Origin: Sphingosinicella sp.
GTDB taxonomy: Bacteria; Pseudomonadota; Alphaproteobacteria; Sphingomonadales; Sphingomonadaceae
DNA: 64,000 nt
NCBI RefSeq assembly: GCF_013911755.1
Contig: NZ_JACESP010000010.1
Span: forward strand, 1 to 64,000
Direction: 5' to 3'
A model generated the notes under the pieces. The model saw only the letters and a list, made by a program, of their open reading frames with translations. It was not told the origin of the DNA and made no database searches. A program made the position numbers and the translations under genes. Positions 25,144 through 33,117 of this stretch are shown one piece after another (position 1 is the stretch's first letter; every line of letters starts with the position of its first letter).

Positions 25144-26157
25144 CTAAAACAACCGCGTGATCATATAGAAAATCGCCCCCACCGCCGCTGATGCGGGAAT
25201 GGTGATGAGCCACGCCATCACCACGTTCTGCGCGACGCCCCAGCGCACGGCGGAGGCGCGGCGGGCGGTGCCGGCGCCGACGATGCAGCCGGTGATCGTG
25301 TGCGTCGTGGAGACCGGGATGCCGAGAAGCGAGGCGGTGAACAGCATCACCGATCCGCCTGCCGACGCGCTGAAACCCTGGTGCTGCGAGAGCTTGGTGA
25401 TGCGCGATCCCATCGTTTCGATGATCTTCCAGCCGCCCGAAAGCGTGCCGAGCGCGATCGCGACGTAGCAGCTGATCGCCACCCAGTGCGGCACGTGGAA
25501 TTCGCCCTGCAGATAGCCGGTCGAATAGAGCAGCACGGTGATGATCCCCATCGTCTTCTGCGCGTCGTTGAGGCCGTGGCTGATCGAATAGGCGGCGGAC
25601 GAGGCGAGGTGCAGATAGCGGAAGCCGCGTTCCGCCCCCCGCGCGGTCGCGTCCTTCATCGCCCAGCTCGTTGCGAGCATGACGAACATCGAAAGGATCA
25701 TGCCGAGCAGCGGCGAGAGCACGATCGCGATCAGCGTCTTGTTGAGCCCGCTCCATTCGATGCCGGACATGCCCGCGTGCGCCACGCCCGCACCGATGAT
25801 GCCGCCGACGAGCGCGTGGCTCGACGAGGACGGAATGCCCTTCAGCCACGTGACGACGTTCCAGAACATCGCGCCGATGAGCGCGCCGAACACGACGGCG
25901 GGCGTCACCATATCCTTGTCGATCAGGCCCTTGCCGATCGTTTCGGCGACCTTGTGCAGTTCGGGGAAGATCAGGCTGAGGAAATAGGCGGCGAAGTTGA
26001 ACACTGCCGCGAAGGCCACCGCCTGCACCGGCCCGAGCAGGCGGGTCGCGACCACCGTGGCGATCGAATTCGCCGCGTCATGGAGCCCGTTCAGAAAATC
26101 GAACGCCAGCGCGATGAGGATGAGGCCGACAAGCAGCGGAAACGCGAGTTCGTGCAT
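25144..26157 (-). CDS. PiT-family inorganic phosphate transporter
   Basis: Membrane phosphate:cation symporter of 337 residues with about ten helices. Both signature repeats are visible: FLNGLHDAANSIATVVATR near residues 21-39 and ISHGLNDAQKTMGIITVLL in the second half, plus VSTTHTITGCIVGAG. Low-affinity phosphate (or metal-phosphate) uptake is expected. It lies 12 bases downstream of the DUF47 domain of the preceding frame, the usual DUF47-pit arrangement. Confidence 0.95.
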   Translation of the reverse strand: MHELAFPLLVGLILIALAFDFLNGLHDAANSIATVVATRLLGPVQAVAFAAVFNFAAYFLSLIFPELHKVAETIGKGLIDKDMVTPAVVFGALIGAMFWNVVTWLKGIPSSSSHALVGGIIGAGVAHAGMSGIEWSGLNKTLIAIVLSPLLGMILSMFVMLATSWAMKDATARGAERGFRYLHLASSAAYSISHGLNDAQKTMGIITVLLYSTGYLQGEFHVPHWVAISCYVAIALGTLSGGWKIIETMGSRITKLSQHQGFSASAGGSVMLFTASLLGIPVSTTHTITGCIVGAGTARRASAVRWGVAQNVVMAWLITIPASAAVGAIFYMITRLF

Positions 26158-26169
26158 CGTTTCGTGTCG

Positions 26170-27276
26170 TCAGGCGTGATCGATGACGATGCCGTCGATC
26201 TCGTTCGCGACATCCTCGAGCGCGTCGACGATCCGCTCGAGATGCTTGTAGACTTCGCGCGAGACGATGAAGCGCAGCGTATCGCTGGCGCCGTAATCCT
26301 TGAACGCCTTCTTCACGCCGATCGCGTGAATCTCGTCGGCATGGCCTTCCATGCGCACCAGGCGCTCGGTGAGTTCGTGAAGCCGCTGGCCGTTTCGTGC
26401 CACGTCGCGCAGCAGCGGCATCGCCTCGGCAACGAGGCGTGCGCCGTCCACGATGATCGCGGTCATGTCGCGCATTTCCTGCTCGAAGTCGTTCACCTCA
26501 TAGAGCGAGATCGCCGCCACCGTTGCCTGCATCTCGTCGATGGCGTCGTCCATCGCGCCGATCAGGCTGGTGATCGCACCACGGTCGAACGGCGTCAGGA
26601 AGGTGCGGCGCACCGTGTGCAGCACCTCGCGAATGATGTCGTCGGCGTCGTGCTCGCGTTCCATCACCTCGCGGATATGATCCTCGGCCGACGAACCGTT
26701 TTCAAGGAGCCGCGCCAGCGCGTCCGCCGCCGCAACCACGGTCATCGCGTGCGCCTCGAACAGCTCGAAGAAGTTGCCCGTCTTGGGAAGCAGACGCTGG
26801 AACCAGGCAAACATGTGGGGGATCCTCGATTTGTGGGCCACGGCCGTCAGCATCCCGGTGCGGCGGGCGGCGGCATTGAATTCGGATGCGCCGAAGGAGC
26901 GGATGAGATCGCTGAGGTCACTCTCCTCCACCGCGTCGGCGGCTTCGGCAAGCGTGAACCAGCGCCGTTCGCGCTCGCCCTGCTCCTTCCAGTTCTCCAG
27001 TTCGCGCGTCACCGCGAGCGGGAAGACGTCGACGTCCACCATCAGCGACGCGCCGTTGCTGCGCCGCTTGCGGTAGCGATAGGAACCGAGCGGCGTCGGG
27101 CACACCGCGCCGCGCACGCCCGCCTCTTCCTCCGCCTCGTCGGCGGCAGCGGCGTGCGGCGCCATTCCCTTGGTGACATTGCCCTTGGGGATCACCCAGC
27201 GCCGGCTGCTCCGCGAGGTGACGAGAAGGATGCGCACGGGCGCATCGATCGCGGGTCCCTCCGATCGATAGGGCAA
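26170..27276 (-). CDS. Nudix hydrolase - DUF47 (PhoU-like) fused reading frame
   Basis: One uninterrupted 368-residue frame. Residues about 10-130 form a Nudix domain of the diphosphoinositol/polyphosphate type (RRWVIPKGNVTKGM, AAADEAEEEAGV, with Asp where the box normally has Arg). Residues about 155-368 are a complete DUF47/PhoU-like helical domain starting FAWFQRLLPKTGNFFELFEAHA, normally a separate regulator of PiT. The linker has no stop. An internal ATG at about 26814 behind GAGGAT could also make DUF47 alone. The only standard start is TTG without a good ribosome site; an ATT at 27294 behind GGAG is a rare alternative. Nudix activity is uncertain because of the Asp. Confidence 0.75.
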   Translation of the reverse strand: MPYRSEGPAIDAPVRILLVTSRSSRRWVIPKGNVTKGMAPHAAAADEAEEEAGVRGAVCPTPLGSYRYRKRRSNGASLMVDVDVFPLAVTRELENWKEQGERERRWFTLAEAADAVEESDLSDLIRSFGASEFNAAARRTGMLTAVAHKSRIPHMFAWFQRLLPKTGNFFELFEAHAMTVVAAADALARLLENGSSAEDHIREVMEREHDADDIIREVLHTVRRTFLTPFDRGAITSLIGAMDDAIDEMQATVAAISLYEVNDFEQEMRDMTAIIVDGARLVAEAMPLLRDVARNGQRLHELTERLVRMEGHADEIHAIGVKKAFKDYGASDTLRFIVSREVYKHLERIVDALEDVANEIDGIVIDHA

Positions 27277-27377
27277 GGCGGCGATCTGACGAATGAAATG
27301 TCTCCGAGGCTGCGGCAGCGACAGTTTTGTGACGGTCTGATGACAGATTTTTTAACCCGTGCAAGCGTGACACAAAC

Positions 27378-27397
27378 ACTTAGGATTTGACCTAAGT
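27378..27397. promoter_or_regulatory. ArsR-type operator
   Basis: ACTTAGG at 27378-27384, six bases, CCTAAGT at 27391-27397: a perfect 7-base inverted repeat 39 bases before the ArsR start. It is a probable autoregulatory site. Confidence 0.65.
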
Positions 27398-27435
27398 ATT
27401 TCGATGCCCTATGCACACCCTCGAAAGGAGCTTTG

Positions 27436-27807
27436 ATGATCCCGGGAATGCACACCGCGCCGCCGCCGCCGCCACCGCCTGCGGTGATCGACGGCATCTT
27501 CCGCGCACTGTCGGACCCGACGCGCCGCAGCGTACTCGAACGGTTGAGCGCGAAGTCCGCCTCGGTCAGCGATCTCGCGGCGGACTACCGGATGGCGCTG
27601 CCCTCGTTCGTCGCGCACCTCCGGGTGCTCGAAGGCGCTGGGCTGGTGCGTTCGAAAAAGGAAGGGCGGGTCAGAACCTATGAACTCGCCCCCGAACGGC
27701 TTCAGGTCGCCGAAGACTGGCTGGGCAGGCAGCGCACCATGTGGGAGCGCAGGCTGGACCGGCTCGATGCCTATCTGCTGAAAATGAAGAAGGAGAGATC
27801 CGAATGA
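27436..27807 (+). CDS. ArsR-family winged-helix regulator
   Basis: A 123-residue regulator beginning with a proline run, then the ArsR core: [17 protein letters not shown] (about 20-36), recognition region [24 protein letters not shown] and the wing [11 protein letters not shown]. There is no CxC metal site, so it belongs to the subgroup paired with AHSA1/SRPBCC proteins rather than metal sensors. The ATG at 27436 follows AAAGGAG. Its stop overlaps the start of the next gene (ATGA). Confidence 0.92.
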   Translation: MIPGMHTAPPPPPPPAVIDGIFRALSDPTRRSVLERLSAKSASVSDLAADYRMALPSFVAHLRVLEGAGLVRSKKEGRVRTYELAPERLQVAEDWLGRQRTMWERRLDRLDAYLLKMKKERSE

Positions 27808-28295
27808 CGTCCAACCTGTTCCCGTTCACTCCCGATCCCACGCTCGACCTCGTGCTCGACCGCGAGATCGACGTTCCCGTCGAGCTCGTGTGGGAGGCGT
27901 GGACCAGCCCCGAGAGCATCAAGGAGTGGTTCTGCCCGAAGCCGTGGTCGGTGAGTTCATGCGAGATCGACCTGCGCCCCGGCGGCCGGTTCAACACCGT
28001 GATGCGCTCGCCCGAGGGGGATGAGTTCCCGAACAGCGGCTGCTATCTCGAAGTCGTGCCGAACAAGCGCCTCGTTTTCACGGACACGCTGCTCCCCGGT
28101 TTCCGCCCTTCGCCGAAGCCGTTCTTCACCGCCGCGCTCCTTCTGGAGCCGACCGCGACCGGCACGCGCTACACCGCCATCGCCATCCACGGCAACGAGG
28201 AGACGCGCAAGCAGCACGAGGAGATGGGCTTCCACGACGGCTGGGGCACTGTCGTCGACCAGCTTGTCGCGCACATCAAGGCGTCGATGCACTAG
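27804..28295 (+). CDS. SRPBCC/AHSA1-domain protein
   Basis: A 163-residue START-like hydrophobic-pocket protein. Recognisable are the opening [22 protein letters not shown], the WFCPKPW segment and the C-terminal [16 protein letters not shown] helix. Such proteins bind small hydrophobic ligands and are often coupled to an ArsR gene, as here (4-base overlap). The ligand is unknown; co-regulation from the upstream inverted repeat is likely. Confidence 0.9.
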   Translation: MTSNLFPFTPDPTLDLVLDREIDVPVELVWEAWTSPESIKEWFCPKPWSVSSCEIDLRPGGRFNTVMRSPEGDEFPNSGCYLEVVPNKRLVFTDTLLPGFRPSPKPFFTAALLLEPTATGTRYTAIAIHGNEETRKQHEEMGFHDGWGTVVDQLVAHIKASMH

Positions 28296-28377
28296 GAACC
28301 AGCGGCGCCCGGAAGCGTTTCGGCGAACAGGGAGTCGCCGCCCGTTCCGGGCGGCGGACAACACGAGGAGAAACGCG

Positions 28378-28791
28378 ATGCGAACGGCTCTGGCACTTCT
28401 GGGCGCCGCAATTGTCATCACACCGGCTGCGGCCGCGCCCGTCACGATGCAGCTTCATCTGACCGGCGCCGCCGAGGTTCCGGGCCCGGGCGACCCTGAC
28501 GGCAAGGGCACCGCGAGTGTCACGATCGACGGCGCGAAGCCCGAAGTCTGCTACACGCTCGCCGTCAGCGGCATCGATACCGCCACGATGGCGCATATCC
28601 ACAAGGGCGCCAAGGGCGTCGCCGGCCCGCCCGTCGTCACGCTCGATGCCCCTGCGGAGGGAACGTCGAAGGGCTGCGCCAAGGCCGAGGCGGATGTCGT
28701 CGCGGCGATTCTCGCAAAGCCCGCCGACTATTACGTCAACGTCCACAACGCCTCGCATCCGAAGGGCGCGCTGCGCGGCCAGCTCCGCTAG
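28378..28791 (+). CDS. CHRD-domain secreted protein
   Basis: A 137-residue protein: signal peptide ending PAAAA (about residue 20), then one CHRD domain with LHLTGAAEVPGPGDPDGKG, AHIHKGAKGVAGPPVVTL and the terminal YYVNVHNASHPKGALRGQL. CHRD domains occur in chordin and many bacterial exported proteins; the molecular role is unknown. A ribosome site, GAGGAG, precedes the ATG. It is downstream of, but 82 bases from, the AHSA1 gene. Confidence 0.9.
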   Translation: MRTALALLGAAIVITPAAAAPVTMQLHLTGAAEVPGPGDPDGKGTASVTIDGAKPEVCYTLAVSGIDTATMAHIHKGAKGVAGPPVVTLDAPAEGTSKGCAKAEADVVAAILAKPADYYVNVHNASHPKGALRGQLR

Positions 28792-28794
28792 CGG

Positions 28795-29670
28795 CTACTG
28801 CGCCGCCAGCTTGTCGGCGGTCTTCGTTTCAAAATCACTGGCATCGTGCCGCTCGCGGAGTTGTTCCTCGAGCGGCCCGGTGGCGCGGTTCACGATCCGC
28901 CCACGCCGCACGCCCGTTCGCGCGGCCAGCTGCTTGGTCCAGCGCTGCACGTGTTCATATTCGTGGGTGGAAAGGAACGTCGCGGCCTCGCCATAAAGCT
29001 CGCCGCGCAAGAGACCGCCGTACCAGGGCCAGATCGCCATGTCGGCAATCGTATAGTCCGCGCCCGCGATATATTCGTGCTCCGCCAGCCGCCGGTTCAG
29101 CACGTCGAGCTGCCGCTTCACCTCCATCGCATAGCGATTGATCGCATATTCGATCTTCACCGGCGCATAGGCATAAAAATGCCCGAAGCCGCCGCCGAGG
29201 AAGGGCGCGCTCCCCACCTGCCAGAACAGCCACGACAGCGCCTCCGCCCGCGCCGCGCCGCTTGTGGGCAGAAACGCTCCGAATTTTTCCGCGAGATAGA
29301 CGAGGATCGCCCCGCTCTCGAACACGCGCACGGGTTCCGCGCCGCTCCGATCGACAAGCGCGGGGATCTTCGAATTCGGGTTCACGTCGACAAACCCGGA
29401 TCCGAACTGGTCGCCTTCCAGAATGTTGATCAGCCACGCATCATACTCGGCGCCCGAATATCCGGCCGCGAGCAGCTCTTCGAGCAGGATCGTCACCTTC
29501 TGCCCGTTGGGCGTGCCGAGCGAATAAAGCTGCAGTGGATGCTTCCCCACAGGCAGAACCTTGTCGTGCGTGGGCCCCGCGATCGGCCGATTGATCGAAG
29601 CGAACCGTCCGCCGCTCTCCCGATCCCATGTCCAAACCTCGGGGGGCACATATCCGGTCGGTTCGCTCAT
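28795..29670 (-). CDS. yghU: YghU-type glutathione-dependent disulfide-bond oxidoreductase
   Basis: GST-superfamily protein of 291 residues of the YghU/Nu class. It has the long N-terminal extension (PPEVWTWDRESGGRFASINRPIAG), the glutathione site LYSLGTPNGQKVTILLEEL and PNSKIPALVDR, and the C-terminal FGHFYAYAPVKIEYAINRY block. The class reduces disulfides or peroxides with two bound glutathiones. The start follows GGAGACCAGCG. It converges on the CHRD gene, with three bases between stops. Confidence 0.92.
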   Translation of the reverse strand: MSEPTGYVPPEVWTWDRESGGRFASINRPIAGPTHDKVLPVGKHPLQLYSLGTPNGQKVTILLEELLAAGYSGAEYDAWLINILEGDQFGSGFVDVNPNSKIPALVDRSGAEPVRVFESGAILVYLAEKFGAFLPTSGAARAEALSWLFWQVGSAPFLGGGFGHFYAYAPVKIEYAINRYAMEVKRQLDVLNRRLAEHEYIAGADYTIADMAIWPWYGGLLRGELYGEAATFLSTHEYEHVQRWTKQLAARTGVRRGRIVNRATGPLEEQLRERHDASDFETKTADKLAAQ

Positions 29671-29741
29671 CGCTGGTCTCCTGTCTTGCGGAAGACCACA
29701 GGTAAGCACGCACGAACCGGTTCGCCACCCCCGGCGAAGCG

Positions 29742-30293
29742 TCAGCCCCGGCCCGGCAGCATCCTGAGGAGCGTGTTGTCGCGCATCACATAGTGGTGAA
29801 GCAGCGCCGCGGCGGCGTGCAGGCCGATCAGGTAATAGCCCACCTCACCGGCGGTCTCGTGGATTTCCTCGACCTGTTCGGCAAGCGCCTCGCTGGGCGA
29901 CACGAGCGGCGGCAGCTCGAGCCCGAAGAAGGGGATCGGCTCTCCCTCTGCGCTCAGGATCAGCCACCCCGCAATCGGCATCCCGATCATGAAAAGATAA
30001 AGCGCCGCGTGCACGGCGTGCGCGGCTGCCGTCTGCCACACCGGCGGACGCGGGGCGATCGCAGGCGTACCGCCGGTCACGCGCGCCGCGATCCGGAGCG
30101 CGACGAAGATCAGCACCGAAAGCCCCAGCATGAAATGCAGCGACTTCACGAACTCGCGCGTCTCGCTGCCGCGTTCGAACAGCACGCGCATCTCGATCGT
30201 TGCGAACACGGCCGCCAGAAGAAGCAGCATAACCCAATGCAGCGCGACCATCGCCTTGCCATAGCGCGCGCCTGAAACCGATCCGTTCGTCAT
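29742..30293 (-). CDS. cytochrome b561-type diheme membrane protein
   Basis: A 183-residue protein with four membrane helices. The heme-ligand histidines are visible in VALHWVMLLLLAAVFATIE, FVKSLHFMLGLSV, and LIGLHAAAALLHHYVMRDNTLLRMLPG, the signature C-terminus of bacterial cytochrome b561. It probably transfers electrons from quinol in the inner membrane. No partner gene is adjacent. Confidence 0.92.
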   Translation of the reverse strand: MTNGSVSGARYGKAMVALHWVMLLLLAAVFATIEMRVLFERGSETREFVKSLHFMLGLSVLIFVALRIAARVTGGTPAIAPRPPVWQTAAAHAVHAALYLFMIGMPIAGWLILSAEGEPIPFFGLELPPLVSPSEALAEQVEEIHETAGEVGYYLIGLHAAAALLHHYVMRDNTLLRMLPGRG

Positions 30294-30417
30294 GATCTCA
30301 CCCGTTCGATCTGCCCACCGACCACCGCGCTAGCACGCAGCCGCTGACACTTCGCTGACGGGGCGAGGAACGCGACCAGGCTATCGTCTGGCGGCGTGTG
30401 CGATCCTGCGGCCGACC

Positions 30418-30600
30418 TCAACCGTCCGAGTTGTCGACCACGTCGGCGCCGGGGCCGTTCTTCTTCATCGATTCGATGGCGTTCTTCGCGCTTGCCTTGC
30501 TCGAATAGCCTTCGGTCGTGAACATTTTTTCGGAATTATATTTGAAGGCGACCCGGTATTCGCCCGCCTTGTCCTTGGTGATTTCGAACGTGTACGCCAT
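30418..30600 (-). CDS. YegP-like DUF1508 microprotein
   Basis: A 60-residue single-unit DUF1508 protein: FEITKDKAGEYRVAFKYNSEK followed by TEGYSSKASAKNAIESMKKN. The fold is a small alpha-beta unit; function is unknown. The start follows GGGAGAACGAG. A divergent relative of this unit appears at 35562-35891. Confidence 0.9.
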   Translation of the reverse strand: MAYTFEITKDKAGEYRVAFKYNSEKMFTTEGYSSKASAKNAIESMKKNGPGADVVDNSDG

Positions 30601-30664
30601 GCTCGTTCTCCCTGCCCGTTGACGCGGCTCAGCCTAACCGGAAGCGTCTGACGCGCAAGGCGAT

Positions 30665-31270
30665 TCAGCCGTCGCCCTGCCGGAGCGCAGCCGCCGCGGC
30701 GAACGGCGCGAATGCGGTAACGACGAGGCTCGACGCCGCGAGCAGGCGCAGCTCTCCGGCGCTGCCGAAAATGAGCACGGGAAGCGCGAGCGGCAGCACG
30801 ATGAGCCCGGCAAGCGCAGGCCCGCCGCGCGCACCTGCGACGAGTGCGGCGGCCACCAGCCCCAGCCCGGCGAGCGCGGGCGTGCCGAGCGCAAGGCCCG
30901 TGACGAGCGCGGGCACATCGGCGTTCAGCATCGCCCCGCCGATCACCGCCGCGACGAGCAGCGCAGGCGCGAAGCCGAGCCAGTGCGCGATGAGCCGCGC
31001 CGCCATGATGGTTTCCACCGCGATACCGCGCACGCGGAGCTGATCCATCGTGCCGTCGGCGACGTCCTCGGCGACGAGCGTCCCCACCGGCAGCAGCGCC
31101 GCGAGCAGCGCCGCCACCCACAAGCTTCCCGCGCCGACGCGCGCGAGCAGGGCGGCATCCGGACCGATGGCAAACGCGGTCATGCTCGCAACCATCAAGA
31201 AGAAGACGAGTGGAATGAGCCCGCCCGCGCCGATGTCCACGCCGCGCGAGACAAGGCGCCAGAAGCTCAC
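30665..31270 (-). CDS. ccmB: heme exporter protein CcmB
   Basis: Membrane subunit (201 residues, six helices) of the CcmABCD ABC-type complex that releases holo-CcmE. The pattern GLIPLVFFLMVASMTAFAIG near the start and VAEDVADGTMDQLRVRGIAVE in the cytoplasmic loop are CcmB-typical. It starts with GTG overlapping the ccmA stop. It is remote from ccmCDE-FGHI, 20 kb upstream in the window, but on the same strand. Confidence 0.92.
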   Translation of the reverse strand: MSFWRLVSRGVDIGAGGLIPLVFFLMVASMTAFAIGPDAALLARVGAGSLWVAALLAALLPVGTLVAEDVADGTMDQLRVRGIAVETIMAARLIAHWLGFAPALLVAAVIGGAMLNADVPALVTGLALGTPALAGLGLVAAALVAGARGGPALAGLIVLPLALPVLIFGSAGELRLLAASSLVVTAFAPFAAAAALRQGDG

Positions 31271-31824
31271 AGCGCCAGCTCCCGCGCGCCGGGCACATCG
31301 GTCTCGCCGTGCGTCACCACGATCGCGCCTCCGCCCGCTGCAAGATGGTCGCCGATCGCCGCCGACAGGGCCTTCGCATTCGCCGCATCGAGCCCCGCGC
31401 CCGGTTCGTCGAGCAGCCACAGATCCGCGCCCGAGGCGATGACCCGCGCCAGCGCCGCGCGTCGTTTCTGCCCCGCCGAAAGCATCCTGACCGGCACGTC
31501 GCCGAGCGTTTCCAGCCCCAGCGCAAACCGGGCCTGCGCCCCGTCCATCCGCGCCCACCAGCCGAGTTCCTGCCCAAGCGTGCGTCCCGGCTTCAAAGCG
31601 TTCTCATGCCCCAGCCAGGCGATTTTCGCCGGGTGTTCGATGCGCCCCGCCGCGGGCGGCAGCAGCCCGGCGAGGCAGCGCAGCAGGCTCGATTTGCCGC
31701 TGCCGTTCGGCCCCGTCACGCGCAGCGCCTCTCCGGCAGCAACGGCAAGCGAAAGATTTTCGAACAGCAGACGCCCGCCGCGCACGCAGGCGAGATTTTC
31801 GGCGCGGATGAGCGTGTCCCCCAT
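31267..31824 (-). CDS. ccmA: heme exporter ATP-binding protein CcmA
   Basis: ABC ATPase of 185 residues that powers release of holo-CcmE from CcmC. Walker A is GPNGSGKSS (about 38-46), the signature is LSAGQKRR (about 114-121), and Walker B is LWLLDEPGAGLD followed by the H-loop VVTHGE. It is shorter than most ABC ATPases, as is normal for CcmA. The GTGA overlap couples it to ccmB. Confidence 0.93.
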   Translation of the reverse strand: MGDTLIRAENLACVRGGRLLFENLSLAVAAGEALRVTGPNGSGKSSLLRCLAGLLPPAAGRIEHPAKIAWLGHENALKPGRTLGQELGWWARMDGAQARFALGLETLGDVPVRMLSAGQKRRAALARVIASGADLWLLDEPGAGLDAANAKALSAAIGDHLAAGGGAIVVTHGETDVPGARELAL

Positions 31825-31857
31825 GCCTTCCGCCCTAACGGCTCGCGTCTGCGCGCG

Positions 31858-32337
31858 CTACTTCTTCTTGGGTTTTTCAGGCTTGCTGCGCACGGCCCCC
31901 GTCTCGCGCAGCGCGGCCTCGACGCCCGGCACGGCGAGCGCCTGATAGGCGCATTCGCCCACGGTCCAGCCATAAGGCGTCTGCCGGAGCGCCGTCACCA
32001 CCCGGGAGCCGGCGGGGGCATCAATGCGACCCCAGTCGTCGGTGTTCAGGATTTCGTGCCGCGTGGGCTTGCCGGGGCCGGGCCAGATGTCGATTGACTC
32101 CGCACCCTTGCCCTTCAGATACTGGATCACCTCGATGCGCTGGAACAGCGTACCGTCGCCGCGCGGCAGCTCGCGCACGATGCCGTCGATCACCAGAGCT
32201 TCGCTCGCCAGCAGGTATTTCGCGGCTTCGTCCGCATCCCGCTGCACCAGGATCGGGAGCACGCAGCGCGCCGCAGCCGATCCGCTGAACCCGGCGACCG
32301 CCAGCAAGGCCGCAGCCGCCAAACCACGCTTACGCAT
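31858..32337 (-). CDS. exported protein of unknown function
   Basis: A 159-residue protein with signal peptide LAAAALLAVAGFSGSAAARC. The mature part begins near a Cys and contains ASEALVIDGIVRELPRGDG and YLKGKGAESIDIWPGPGK, beta-rich stretches that recall exported proteins with a short SH3- or cytochrome-like fold, but no family is assigned. The tail is lysine-rich (KPEKPKKK). It lies 33 bases upstream of ccmA on the same strand; no functional link is evident. Confidence 0.7.
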   Translation of the reverse strand: MRKRGLAAAALLAVAGFSGSAAARCVLPILVQRDADEAAKYLLASEALVIDGIVRELPRGDGTLFQRIEVIQYLKGKGAESIDIWPGPGKPTRHEILNTDDWGRIDAPAGSRVVTALRQTPYGWTVGECAYQALAVPGVEAALRETGAVRSKPEKPKKK

Positions 32338-32406
32338 TACGACCCCTCCGTTTTCCCTTTTTCGGGAGTGTACCACAGCGGAGAGGTCGTTGCGATTCCG
32401 CATCGA

Positions 32407-32937
32407 CTACGTGCGACGCCGGCGACCAAGCGCAAGCCCGGCGAGGCCGAGCCCGAACAGCGCAAGCGCCGCCGGCTCCGGCACATCCGCGGTCGGGGTT
32501 TCGATAATCGGAAGCACCGTCGCGGTTTCAGGAACCGCAGCGGCCCAGACGCGCACCGCGTTCCACGTTTCGGCGACACCCGAAAAGCGATCCTCGATGC
32601 CGGTATAATATTCGTTCAACACCCAGTCCGCACCGCCCGTGCCGAACACCACGACTTCGGTGAGATATTCGCCGAAGTCGTAGACGAAGCTGTCGATGCC
32701 GCCGAGTGCGAAGTCCTCGGCGTGCCACGCGTCGCTGCCGCCGGTCCAGAACGCCGAAAAGTCGGTCAGCTCATTCGCGGTCAGGAAGCCGTCGAGGTTC
32801 AGGTCTTCGCCCGAGAAGCTGCCGCTGACGCTGGCGCCGTCGTCATAGTCCTGCTCGAAGTTGAAGCTCACCGGCGCGGCGTTCGCGCTGCCCGCGATCA
32901 GCATGGCGGCGGCGGAAAGGAAGAAAGCGCGTTTCAT
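32407..32937 (-). CDS. PEP-CTERM sorting-domain protein
   Basis: A 176-residue exported protein: signal peptide to about residue 20 (AGSANA), an Asp/Glu/Gly-rich body with an EF-hand-like DLNLDGFLTANEL (DxNxDGxxxxxEL), which suggests calcium binding, and the C-terminal VPEPAALALFGLGLAGLALGRRRR PEP-CTERM signal. Second of two intact PEP-CTERM genes in the window. Surface or matrix location is inferred. Confidence 0.9.
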   Translation of the reverse strand: MKRAFFLSAAAMLIAGSANAAPVSFNFEQDYDDGASVSGSFSGEDLNLDGFLTANELTDFSAFWTGGSDAWHAEDFALGGIDSFVYDFGEYLTEVVVFGTGGADWVLNEYYTGIEDRFSGVAETWNAVRVWAAAVPETATVLPIIETPTADVPEPAALALFGLGLAGLALGRRRRT

Positions 32938-33117
32938 GTTCGGTACTCCTGTCTCAGATCTCGAAGCCGACGACTCAAGAACCGTGCCAGTTGCGGAGTT
33001 CCGCCATCTTAATGATTAACGCGCATTCCCTCTGTAAATACCGCCGACGCTTCGCCGTTCATGTTCCTGAATAAATTCAAAATACTTATGGTTAATAGAA
33101 CGAATCCGTAACAATAT
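32938..33117 (-). other. AT-rich intergenic region before PEP-CTERM gene
   Basis: About 180 bases, markedly AT-rich near 33000-33117 (for example AATAAATTCAAAATACTTATGGTTAATAG). No gene is seen. It most likely holds the PEP-CTERM promoter on the minus strand and the 3' end of the peptidase transcript. Confidence 0.4.

Noticed and set aside
25300-27390. 696-codon plus-strand open frame opposite PiT and Nudix-DUF47
   Set aside because: Composition typical of an antisense frame; the minus strand encodes clear families.
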